A stretch of DNA of 6,610 bases from an uncultured Collinsella sp. (GTDB lineage Bacteria; Actinomycetota; Coriobacteriia; Coriobacteriales; Coriobacteriaceae), in assembly GCA_900551015.1 (NCBI GenBank), contig URUI01000085.1:1-6610 (forward strand), written 5' to 3'. Below are positions 1 through 6,560 of the stretch, one piece after another. Position numbers and translations under genes: made by a program. Numbering within the stretch: the first letter of the stretch is position 1; each line of letters begins with the position of its first letter. The notes under the pieces were generated by a model. That model did not search any database. It was not told the DNA's origin and worked only from the letters and a program-made list of their open reading frames with translations.

Positions 1-898
1 AGGGCCTGCCCAGGCGCTCCTCGAGGGCGCGGTCCAGGTCGATGTGCTCTCGCCCCGTGAGCAGGGCAATCTGCTCGCCCACACGGGTCTTGCCCGAGCC
101 CGGCATGCCGATCAGCGCGATGTTCTGTTCGCGGCGTGACAGGCGCTCCGTTACGTCCAGAATGCGCTCACGCGGAGTGACCTGGCCGGTGTAGCGCTCA
201 ACGGCTTGCGCCGCCTGGGCCACGAGCATCAGCAGGCCGCCGATGCAGGGGATGCTGCGGCGCTCGGCCTCGAGCATCAGGCCCGTGCGTGCAGGGTTGT
301 AGACAATGTCGATGACGCCCTCGAGCGCATCGAGCCCCTCGAGCGTGCAGGGGGCATCGGGACAGTGGGGGAACATGCCGGCGGGCGTGCAGTTGACGAG
401 CAGTGCGGCGTCGGACTGCTGCGCGATGTTGTCGTAGTTGACTTCGCTCGTGCGGCCGACCGGCACGACGATGGCGCCCAGGTCGCCGAGCACCATGCTG
501 GCAGTGGTGCCGGCGCCACCGGTGGCACCGAGTACGAGGGCCTTCTTCCCGGCAACCTCAACGCCCAGCTCCTCGACTAGGCATTGGAAGCCAAAGTAGT
601 CGGTGTTGTCGCCGCGCAGACGGCCGTCGGGCAGGCGCGTGATGGTGTTGACGTTGCCCATGCGCTCGGCGAGCGGGCTCAGCTCGTCCAGATAGTCCAT
701 GACGGCGCGCTTGTAGGGGATGGTCACGTTGGTGCCCTCCCACTCGTCGCCCATCATAAAGGCCTCAAGATCCTCGGGCTCGCGCTCAAAACGTACGTAC
801 TCAAGCCCCGCGAGTTCCTTGTAGATGGTCGGGGTGTAGCTGTGGCCCAGCACGCGGCCCAGCACGCCGTAGGGGCGGGTTGCGGCGGCATCGGTCAT
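1..898 (-). CDS. aroE: Shikimate dehydrogenase fused to shikimate kinase (AroE-AroK type), 3' end cut by window edge
   Basis: The frame is open for 299 codons from the ATG at 898-896 to the window edge. Residues 1 to about 252 are an NADP-dependent shikimate dehydrogenase (3-dehydroshikimate to shikimate). Visible motifs are GVLGRVLGHSYTP at 11-23, NVTIPYK at 57-63 with the catalytic Lys63, NVNTI with Asn84, GDNTD at 96-100 with the catalytic Asp100, a Gly-rich dinucleotide loop GATGGAG at 124-130, GRT at 148-150, NCTPAGM at 169-175, DIVYNP at 197-202 and the MLVAQAA helix near 224-230. Residues 259-299 then begin a shikimate kinase: Walker A GMPGSGKT at 264-271 and DLD at 287-289. No stop codon or plausible internal start separates the two parts. 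The stop of pheA abuts this start. The dehydrogenase half is compact, with only about 18 residues between GRT and NCTP, roughly half the E. coli spacing. The dehydrogenase is secure; the kinase rests on about 40 residues and could be incomplete beyond the edge. Confidence 0.93.
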   Translation of the reverse strand, partial: MTDAAATRPYGVLGRVLGHSYTPTIYKELAGLEYVRFEREPEDLEAFMMGDEWEGTNVTIPYKRAVMDYLDELSPLAERMGNVNTITRLPDGRLRGDNTDYFGFQCLVEELGVEVAGKKALVLGATGGAGTTASMVLGDLGAIVVPVGRTSEVNYDNIAQQSDAALLVNCTPAGMFPHCPDAPCTLEGLDALEGVIDIVYNPARTGLMLEAERRSIPCIGGLLMLVAQAAQAVERYTGQVTPRERILDVTERLSRREQNIALIGMPGSGKTRVGEQIALLTGREHIDLDRALEERLGRP

Positions 899-2044
899 CT
901 AGAGCACCTCCGTGTAGCTGCCAAAGTAGGTGAAGCTCTCGCAAACGTCATCGATGGAATCGAGCAGGTCATCGAGGGCCTTGCTGCCAAAGGGGCAGTC
1001 CAGGTCAAAGTAGAACATAAACTCAAAGTCGTGCCCGGGGATGGGGCGGCTCTCGAGCTTGATGAGGTTGATATTGAGCGCGTAGAAGCGCTCGAGTACG
1101 CGATAGAGTGCGCCCGGCTCGTTGGCCGTGGTAATCATGAGCGAGGTGCGGTTGGCGCCGGGGTAGACGCGTGGCTCGCGGCTGATGACGACAAAGCGCG
1201 TGTAGTTGTTGTCCGAGTCCTGGATGTTGGGCTCCAGTACCTCCAAGCCGTAGAGTGCGGCGCAGCTGCGCGATGCGATCGCGGCAACATCGGTGCGTTC
1301 GGAGCTGGCGACCATCTCGGCCGACATGGCCGTGTTGGGGTACTTGGTGGCGTGCAGGTCGTGCGCCTCGATAAAGCCGGCGCATTGGGCAATGGCCTGG
1401 CCGTGGCTGTAGACCTCGTGCACGTCCGCAAGCTTGGCGCCGGGCTTGACGAGCAAGTTGTGGTCGATTTTGAGGCGAAGCGAGCGCACGATGTGGAAGT
1501 CGAACTGGGCGAGCAGGTCGTAGACGGCGTTGACTGAGCCGGCGGTGGAGTTCTCGATGGGCAGCACGCCAAACTCGCAGAAGCCGTCGCGCACGGCGCG
1601 CATAACGCCCTCGAAGGTCTCGAAGAACGCAATGTCGGGCACGTCGAAGAGCCTGCACGCGGCAATTTGGCTATAGGCGCCCTCGACGCCCTGGCAGGCG
1701 ACGCTAGCCGTCTGGGGGAAAGGCGTGTCAAAGGCTGCAGCCGTGGCGTGGGCCTTTTGTGAGACGGTGATGCCCTTGAGCTCGTTGATGTAGCGCTGCT
1801 GCTCGGCCTTGCTCATGCTCATGAGGAGGCGGAACAGGGTGATGGCTTGGGCCTCGTAGCGCTCGGGCACGCGGCTGGCGAGATTGTTGAGCTTGGAGCG
1901 CTCACGGGCGGGGTCGAAGACGGCCTTGCCCATCTCGATTTTAGACTTGGCGACCTCGGTGGCAATGTCCATGCGCTCGACAAAACTGTTGAGGAGCGTG
2001 GTGTCGATGCCATCGATGGCCTGGCGGATGTCAGCAAGGTCCAT
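899..2044 (-). CDS. pheA: Bifunctional chorismate mutase / prephenate dehydratase (P-protein)
   Basis: The 381-residue protein converts chorismate to prephenate and then to phenylpyruvate, the phenylalanine precursor. Residues 1-90 are an AroQ-type chorismate mutase. All E. coli active-site residues have counterparts: Arg7, Arg24, Lys35, Asp44, Arg47, Glu48, Ser78 and Gln82. Residues about 115-290 are prephenate dehydratase, with GVEGAYS at 119-125, GVLPIENSTAGSV at 159-171, YSHGQAIAQC at 212-221, YPNTA at 235-239 and the catalytic TRF at 282-284. Residues about 299-375 form a regulatory ACT domain with EPGALY at 309-314 and ESRP at 331-334, the phenylalanine-binding signature, so feedback inhibition by Phe is expected. 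The frame continues 29 codons upstream to another ATG at 2131, but that stretch runs back into aroC, is Pro/Ser-rich and lacks family similarity. The start at 2044 gives the typical mutase N-terminus and has a good ribosome binding site. The gap from aroC is 43 bases. Confidence 0.96.
   Translation of the reverse strand: MDLADIRQAIDGIDTTLLNSFVERMDIATEVAKSKIEMGKAVFDPARERSKLNNLASRVPERYEAQAITLFRLLMSMSKAEQQRYINELKGITVSQKAHATAAAFDTPFPQTASVACQGVEGAYSQIAACRLFDVPDIAFFETFEGVMRAVRDGFCEFGVLPIENSTAGSVNAVYDLLAQFDFHIVRSLRLKIDHNLLVKPGAKLADVHEVYSHGQAIAQCAGFIEAHDLHATKYPNTAMSAEMVASSERTDVAAIASRSCAALYGLEVLEPNIQDSDNNYTRFVVISREPRVYPGANRTSLMITTANEPGALYRVLERFYALNINLIKLESRPIPGHDFEFMFYFDLDCPFGSKALDDLLDSIDDVCESFTYFGSYTEVL
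905..911 (-). promoter_or_regulatory. Ribosome binding site for the aroE-aroK fusion, inside the end of pheA
   Basis: The minus strand reads GGAGGTG followed by six bases and then the ATG at 898-896. The site lies within the last codons of pheA, whose TAG (901-899) directly touches the ATG. A strong site at ideal spacing fixes the start codon and implies that ribosomes finishing pheA can re-initiate here. Confidence 0.85.
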
Positions 2045-2049
2045 GGAGA

Positions 2050-2056
2050 CCCCTTT
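2050..2056 (-). promoter_or_regulatory. Ribosome binding site deciding the pheA start
   Basis: The minus strand reads AAAGGGG, five bases before the ATG at 2044-2042. It selects this start over the in-frame ATG at 2131. The GGGG can pair with a CCCC run at 2065-2068 on the same transcript, described in the findings. Confidence 0.7.
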
Positions 2057-2087
2057 CACGTGTCGGGGGATATTGAGGGGTGGGTAG

Positions 2088-3185
2088 TTAGCGCTGGGCG
2101 GCGTCTTCGAGGAGGGCGTCCCAGATGGCAAGGGCGGCGGCTGCCTCGGCTACGGGGACGGCTCGGGGGACGATGCAGGGATCGTGGCGGCCGTGGACCG
2201 AGAGCTCGGCATTTTCCATAGCGTCCATGTCCACCGTCTGCTGCTCGCGGCCAATTGAGGGCGTCGGCTTTACGGCCATGCGCCACATGACGGGCGCGCC
2301 GGTCGAAATACCGCCCAGGATGCCGCCGGCGTTGTTGGACTCGACCTCGATCTCGCCGGTCTCGGCATCGATGCGATACGGATCGTTGTTCTCGCTGCCA
2401 CGCATGGCGGCCACGGCAAAGCCCATGCCAAACTCCACGCCCTTTACGGCGGGAATGCCAAACGCGATTTGCGCGATGCGGTTCTCGATGCCATCGAACA
2501 TGGGGTCGCCGATGCCCGCAGGAAGCCCGTAAATGCCGCACTCCACGATGCCGCCGATGCTGTCGAGTTCGTCGCGCGCGGCTAGGATTTCCTCGTGCAT
2601 GCGGCCGGCGGCGGCGGCGTCAATGCACGGCAGATCGTTCGTAAGGATCGCCTTGCGGTCGGCCTCGCGATAGACCATGTCGTCCATCGGCAGGTCGGAG
2701 ATGCCGCCGATCTGCGCCACATGCGCCATCACTTTAATGCCGCGGGCCTCGAGTGCCTGCAGCGCAATGCCGCCGGCGATGCACAGGGGTGCCGTTAGGC
2801 GGCCGGAGAAGTGTCCGCCGCCGGCGACATCGTGCATGTTGTGATACTTCACGCGCGCAGGGAAGTCCGCATGTCCGGGGCGGGGCTTGCGGCGCAGTTC
2901 GGAGTAATCCTTGGAGCGCGTGTTGGTGTTCTCGATAATCGCGGCGATGGGCGCGCCGGTGGTATGTCCATCGACCACACCGGCGATGATGTGGGCGGCG
3001 TCGGCCTCGCGGCGTTTGGTCGCGGTCTCGTCGCGACCGGGGGCACGACGGTCAAGGAAGGCCTGCAGCTGCTCCTGGTCAACAGCGATGCCCGCCGGAA
3101 TGCCATCGAGGGAGCAGCCGATGGCGGGGGAGTGCGACTGGCCGAAGATGCTTACGTGCAAGACGTTGCCAAAGGTCGAGGACAT
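2088..3185 (-). CDS. aroC: Chorismate synthase
   Basis: The 365-residue protein makes chorismate from 5-enolpyruvylshikimate-3-phosphate using reduced FMN, the last common step of the pathway. Family motifs appear in order: FGQSHSPAIG at 14-23 with the conserved His18, RRAPGRD at 46-52, TGAPIAAIIENTNTRSKDY from 76, RPGHADF at 102-108 with the conserved His105, GGGHFSGR at 122-129, GGISTG at 291-296, KPTPSI at 306-311 and GRHDPCIVPRAVPVAEA from 332. The length is normal for the short bacterial form. GGGHFSGR, where many homologues have GGGRSSAR, is a variant I associate with clostridial-type enzymes. The start follows the aroA stop by one base and has a near-consensus ribosome binding site. 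No separate flavin reductase is visible, so the FMN source is unknown from this window. Confidence 0.97.
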   Translation of the reverse strand: MSSTFGNVLHVSIFGQSHSPAIGCSLDGIPAGIAVDQEQLQAFLDRRAPGRDETATKRREADAAHIIAGVVDGHTTGAPIAAIIENTNTRSKDYSELRRKPRPGHADFPARVKYHNMHDVAGGGHFSGRLTAPLCIAGGIALQALEARGIKVMAHVAQIGGISDLPMDDMVYREADRKAILTNDLPCIDAAAAGRMHEEILAARDELDSIGGIVECGIYGLPAGIGDPMFDGIENRIAQIAFGIPAVKGVEFGMGFAVAAMRGSENNDPYRIDAETGEIEVESNNAGGILGGISTGAPVMWRMAVKPTPSIGREQQTVDMDAMENAELSVHGRHDPCIVPRAVPVAEAAAALAIWDALLEDAAQR

Positions 3186-3186
3186 G

Positions 3187-4506
3187 CTATTCCTCCTCGA
3201 GTGTGACCTTGCCGCCCAGCAGGCGGTAGTGGTCGAAGAAATCGGGATAGGACTTGTTGACGGCCTCGGCGCCGTGGATCACGACCTCGCCGGTGGCGCG
3301 GCTCGCGGCGATAGCGGCCATCATGGCGATGCGATGGTCGTTGTGCGAATCGACCTCGCCGCCGGTGAAGGCATCGACACCCTTGATGATGAGGTCATCG
3401 CCGGCAATTCGTACCTGCGCGCCCAGCGCGGTGAGCTCGCGGGTGGTGGTGACCAGACGGTCGGATTCCTTGATGCGCAGACGGGCGCAATCGCGAATAA
3501 AGGTGCGGCCCTGTGCCAACGAGGCCACGGCCGAGATGACGGGCACCAGGTCCGGAATGTCGTGGGCACTCATCTCAAAGCCGGCGAGCTTGTCGGACTG
3601 CACGGTGGCGGCGTTGGTGGAGCGCACGATGCGGGCGCCAAAGCGCGAAAGCGCGGCAAGCACGTTACGGTCGCCCTGTGCGGAGCTTAGCGACACGCCC
3701 TCGACGGTGATGGGGTCGGTGCCGATGGCACCGGCGCACAGCCAAAAGGCGGCGTTGGACCAGTCGCCCTCGACGGCTACGCTGCCGGGCGTGCGGTACG
3801 AGCCACTGCTCACGCGGAAGTTCGTGACCTCGAGCTGGCCGTCCGTGGCCGGAATGCGCTCGACGTTGACCTCGACGCCAAAGGCCTTCATGGCCTGGAT
3901 CGTCAGGTTGATGTAGGGGCGGCTTTCGATAAGGCCGCATACCTGCACGCAGGAGGGCTGGGCCAGCAGCGGGGCTGCCAGCAGCAGGCCGGAGATATAC
4001 TGCGAGCTCACGTTGCCCGGAAGCACAAAAGTGCCCGGGCGCATGCGTCCGCTCGTCTTGAGCGGAAAACCGCCCAGACCCTGCAGGTCGCAGCCGGCGG
4101 CGATGATCTCGTCCGAGAGCGGGGAGAGTGGGCGGGCGCCCAAGCGTCCCTGACCCACAAAAGTTGCTTCTGCGCCCAGCGCGCAGGCGACGGGCAACAT
4201 AAAGCGGAGCGTGGAGCCGCTTTCACCGCAGTCAAGCGTGCCGCCGGCAAGGGCCTTGAGCAGGCCAAACTCAACACTCTTCATGGTGGGGTGGACCTGG
4301 AAGCCGTCCTCGACGGTCTCGATGCGAGCACCCAGTGCCGTAAGGCAGCGCACCGTGGCCTCGATGTCGGCGCAGGTGGTGTTGCAGGTGACGTGCGTCT
4401 CGCCGTTGGCAAGCGCAGCGCAGATGATCAGGCGATGCGCCATCGACTTGGACGCGATGGCGGGAACGGTGCCCTTGAGCGGGGACGGGGTGATGCGGGC
4501 TAGCAT
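3187..4506 (-). CDS. aroA: 3-phosphoshikimate 1-carboxyvinyltransferase (EPSP synthase)
   Basis: The 439-residue enzyme transfers the enolpyruvyl group of PEP to shikimate-3-phosphate and is the target of glyphosate. Substrate-binding residues match E. coli AroA: Lys20, Ser21 and Arg25 (K22, S23, R27); Arg125 (R124); SSQ at 167-169; EGDWSNAAF at 246-254; Asp319 (D313); KESDR with Glu347 and Arg350 (E341, R344); NDHRIAM with His391 and Arg392; and Lys418 (K411) in NKSYPDFF. Two motif variants stand out. The usual GSKS is ASKS at 18-21. The usual GNAGT(x)xRP loop is GESGSTLRF at 94-102, which keeps the glyphosate-critical Gly (Gly97 here, G96 in E. coli) but places Ser at T97 and Phe at P101. 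SSQYISG lacks the class II S-A-Q-x-K pattern. The ATG overlaps the end of aroB by seven bases. The ribosome binding site AAGGGAG sits ten bases upstream, slightly far. Confidence 0.97.
   Translation of the reverse strand: MLARITPSPLKGTVPAIASKSMAHRLIICAALANGETHVTCNTTCADIEATVRCLTALGARIETVEDGFQVHPTMKSVEFGLLKALAGGTLDCGESGSTLRFMLPVACALGAEATFVGQGRLGARPLSPLSDEIIAAGCDLQGLGGFPLKTSGRMRPGTFVLPGNVSSQYISGLLLAAPLLAQPSCVQVCGLIESRPYINLTIQAMKAFGVEVNVERIPATDGQLEVTNFRVSSGSYRTPGSVAVEGDWSNAAFWLCAGAIGTDPITVEGVSLSSAQGDRNVLAALSRFGARIVRSTNAATVQSDKLAGFEMSAHDIPDLVPVISAVASLAQGRTFIRDCARLRIKESDRLVTTTRELTALGAQVRIAGDDLIIKGVDAFTGGEVDSHNDHRIAMMAAIAASRATGEVVIHGAEAVNKSYPDFFDHYRLLGGKVTLEEE
3192..3197 (-). promoter_or_regulatory. 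Ribosome binding site for aroC, inside the end of aroA
   Basis: The minus strand reads AGGAGG, six bases before the aroC ATG (3185-3183). It overlaps the codons for the C-terminal Glu residues of AroA. With the aroA TAG one base before the ATG, this suits translational coupling. Confidence 0.85.
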
Positions 4507-5606
4507 GCGGATGCGTCTCCCTTCTGGCCGAGGCCCTCGGCAATGAGTTCGTGGAAAGTGGAAAGCGGTGTGCGGTCGATGCTGCAGCGGCCAATGCCGT
4601 GCGGAATCACCAGGTCGATGGTGTCGCCCGCGCGCTTCTTGTCGTGGAGCGCCTCGGCAAAGACGGTATCGGCATCTAGGTCGCAGCGGGTCTTGAGGCT
4701 ATGGCGGGCGCAGAGCTCCTCAATACGACCGGGCAGTGCGGCATCGCAGACGCCGTGCTGGGCCGCGGCGCGCGTGATGATGCCCATGCCGATTGAAACG
4801 CAGTTGCCGTGTCCGAGCTCAAAGTGCTCGCAGGCCTCGACGGCGTGCCCGGCGCTGTGTCCAAAATTGAGGAGCTTGCGCTGGTTGGTTTCGCGCTCGT
4901 CGGCGACGACCACGGCGCGCTTGATGTCGATGTTGCGGGCGATGATGAGTGCTACGCGGGCCACATCGCGGTTGAGCAGCTCCAGCGTGAGCGGGGTCTT
5001 CTCCAGCTCGGCGAAAAGCTCCGGGTCGGCGATCACGGCGTGCTTGACGACCTCGCCGCAGCCGTCGGCGAACTGCTCGGGCGTGAGTGTGGCCAGACAC
5101 CCCACGTCGGCGATAACCACGCTCGGCTGCCAAAAGGCGCCGGCCAAGTTCTTGCCGGCAGCCAGATCGATGGCGGTCTTGCCTCCCACCGACGAATCCA
5201 CCATGGCGAGCAGGCTCGTTGGGATCTGCACAAACTTGCAGCCGCGCATGTAGGTGGCGGCCACAAAGCCCGCCACGTCGCCCACGACGCCGCCGCCGAG
5301 TGCCACGATCACGTCGGAGCGCGAAAGCTCGTGCTCGGCCACAAACTCCAAAATGGCAACATAGGTTTCGGCGCGCTTATGGGCCTCGCCGGCCTCGAAG
5401 GTGCAGATGCTCACCTCGTAGCCTGACGCCTCCAGGCTCTGCTTAACGGGCATCTGGTAGAGCGGGCCCACGTTGGTGTCCGTCACGATGACGGCCTTGG
5501 TGCCGCCGGCAGTGGCACGCACGAGCGGTCCCGCCTGCTCCAGCAAAAACGTGCCAACATGCACCTGGTAGGGGCGTGCAGTGTCGATATCGATGGTAAT
5601 CGCCAT
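4500..5606 (-). CDS. aroB: 3-dehydroquinate synthase
   Basis: The 368-residue enzyme cyclises DAHP to 3-dehydroquinate, the second pathway step, using NAD and a divalent metal (usually zinc). The N-terminal half is the NAD-binding domain, with GEAHK at 73-77, GGGVVGDVAGFVAATYMRG from 104, PTSLLAMVDSSVGGKTAID from 129 and GKNLAGAFWQP at 151-161. The C-terminal half carries the metal ligands Glu185 (in GCGEVVKHA), His250 (in LLNFGHSAGHAVE) and His266 (in LGHGNCVS). The 16-residue spacing between the two His ligands equals that in the Aspergillus enzyme (H271, H287). DKK follows in the C-terminal part. The start is preceded by AAAGGA nine bases upstream (5621-5616). The gene begins 36 bases after tyrA and overlaps aroA at its end. 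It is a stand-alone synthase, not fused to the kinase as in some other actinobacteria. Confidence 0.97.
   Translation of the reverse strand: MAITIDIDTARPYQVHVGTFLLEQAGPLVRATAGGTKAVIVTDTNVGPLYQMPVKQSLEASGYEVSICTFEAGEAHKRAETYVAILEFVAEHELSRSDVIVALGGGVVGDVAGFVAATYMRGCKFVQIPTSLLAMVDSSVGGKTAIDLAAGKNLAGAFWQPSVVIADVGCLATLTPEQFADGCGEVVKHAVIADPELFAELEKTPLTLELLNRDVARVALIIARNIDIKRAVVVADERETNQRKLLNFGHSAGHAVEACEHFELGHGNCVSIGMGIITRAAAQHGVCDAALPGRIEELCARHSLKTRCDLDADTVFAEALHDKKRAGDTIDLVIPHGIGRCSIDRTPLSTFHELIAEGLGQKGDASAC
4517..4523 (-). promoter_or_regulatory. Ribosome binding site for aroA, inside aroB
   Basis: The minus strand reads AAGGGAG with a ten-base spacer to the aroA ATG at 4506-4504. The spacing is longer than at neighbouring genes. 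Because aroB and aroA overlap by seven bases, coupling to aroB translation may matter more than this site alone. Confidence 0.6.
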
Positions 5607-5613
5607 AAGCTTC

Positions 5614-5626
5614 GGTCCTTTCGACC
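5614..5626 (-). promoter_or_regulatory. aroB ribosome binding site within a small inverted repeat
   Basis: The minus strand reads GGTC-GAAAG-GACC. A perfect four-pair stem with a five-base loop encloses the AAAGGA ribosome binding site of aroB (5621-5616). The repeat is short enough to arise by chance in GC-rich DNA. A regulatory role is only a suggestion. Confidence 0.35.
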
Positions 5627-5642
5627 TGGCGTGATGGGTTGT

Positions 5643-6557
5643 CTAGTGGGAGGCCTCGTCGTCGAGTGCGCGCTTAATGCGGTCGCCCTCGGCAAGGAGA
5701 TTCTCCAGATAGCGCTGGTCGCGGTCCTTGAGCGCACGGCTGTAGGCGCCAAGCGATTCGATCAGATGGTCGATCTCAAAGACGAGCGCGTCGGCGTCGT
5801 CGATCATGAGCTCGGACCACATTTGCGGGTTGAGGTGCGCCACGCGGGTGAGATCGCGGTAGCTGCCGGCCGAAAAGCCGTGGTGGACCTGAGCGGTCGG
5901 GCTCTTAACATAGGCGTTGGAGACGACGTGCGCGAGCTGGCTCGTAAAGGCGATGACGCGGTCGTGCTCGGCGGCGCTGGTCACGCTGAACTTGCCAAAG
6001 CCCAAGGGGCGTACCATCTCGCGCACCTGGCCCAAAAGCTCCAGTTTGAGCGCATCGTCCACCGCGGGCGGTACGAGCACGAGCGGGGCGCCCTGGAACA
6101 GGTCGGCGCGGGAGTGCGCATAGCCCGAGTACTGCGTGCCCGCCATGGGGTGCGCGCCCACAAAGTAAAAGCCGTGCTCGCGGGCTAGCTCAAAGGCGCG
6201 CTCGCACACGATACCCTTGACGCCCACCGTGTCAATTACCACGGGGCCCATGATGGCCTCGGTATCGGTGGCGTCGGCGAGTGCCTGGGCATGCGCCTCG
6301 AGCCACTCGATGCAGGCTTCGGGGTAGCAAGCCAGGACGATGATGTCGCATTCGCCGAGCGTCTCGTCGTTGAGCTCGCCGGCAACGGTGCCCATGCTGG
6401 CGGCCGTCATGACATCGTCATCGGGATCCCAGGCCAGCACGCGGACGCCCGACTGCGCATAGCCGCGGGCAAAGCTGCCGCCGATGAGGCCAAGGCCGAC
6501 GATGCCGGCGCACTTGGGGCCGCCCTGGTTAACGCGCGCGTTTCTCACTGTACCCAT
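5643..6557 (-). CDS. tyrA: Prephenate dehydrogenase (tyrosine branch), no ACT domain
   Basis: The 304-residue protein oxidatively decarboxylates prephenate to 4-hydroxyphenylpyruvate. Residues 16-44 form the Rossmann entry, with GLGLIGGS at 21-28 and the second-strand acid Asp44, which favours NAD. The catalytic His is His136 in GAHPMAGTQYSG (134-145). Further motifs are EHDRVIAFTSQLAH at 197-210, with His210 at the place of a conserved substrate-site His, and AGSYRDLTR at 230-238, with Arg238 matching the prephenate-binding Arg of the Aquifex enzyme, followed by NPQMW at 243-247. The usual DxGSxK motif reads DTVGVK at 109-114, so the conserved Ser that assists the catalytic His is Gly here. 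The protein ends soon after the all-helical dimerisation domain, so there is no C-terminal ACT domain. Arogenate specificity cannot be excluded from sequence. The start is supported by GGAG six bases upstream, three bases after the preceding stop. Confidence 0.94.
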   Translation of the reverse strand: MGTVRNARVNQGGPKCAGIVGLGLIGGSFARGYAQSGVRVLAWDPDDDVMTAASMGTVAGELNDETLGECDIIVLACYPEACIEWLEAHAQALADATDTEAIMGPVVIDTVGVKGIVCERAFELAREHGFYFVGAHPMAGTQYSGYAHSRADLFQGAPLVLVPPAVDDALKLELLGQVREMVRPLGFGKFSVTSAAEHDRVIAFTSQLAHVVSNAYVKSPTAQVHHGFSAGSYRDLTRVAHLNPQMWSELMIDDADALVFEIDHLIESLGAYSRALKDRDQRYLENLLAEGDRIKRALDDEASH

Positions 6558-6560
6558 GGG

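Noticed and set aside
584..1537. A 317-codon open frame on the plus strand opposite pheA and aroE.
   Set aside because: It is the antisense shadow of GC-rich coding sequence. The translation is rich in Val, Gly and Ala with no recognisable motif, while the opposite strand carries full catalytic motifs.
2045..2131. A 29-residue N-terminal extension of PheA from an ATG at 2131.
   Set aside because: It overlaps the aroC end, is low in complexity, adds nothing known in the family, and the ATG at 2044 has a proper ribosome binding site and the normal mutase N-terminus.
2911..3690. A 259-codon plus-strand open frame across the aroC-aroA junction.
   Set aside because: It crosses two well-supported genes on the other strand and shows no domain. 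Low stop frequency in GC-rich DNA explains it.
5607..5642. The GGTC/GACC repeat as a terminator after tyrA.
   Set aside because: The stem has only four pairs and no T-tract follows on the minus strand, so it does not look like an intrinsic terminator.
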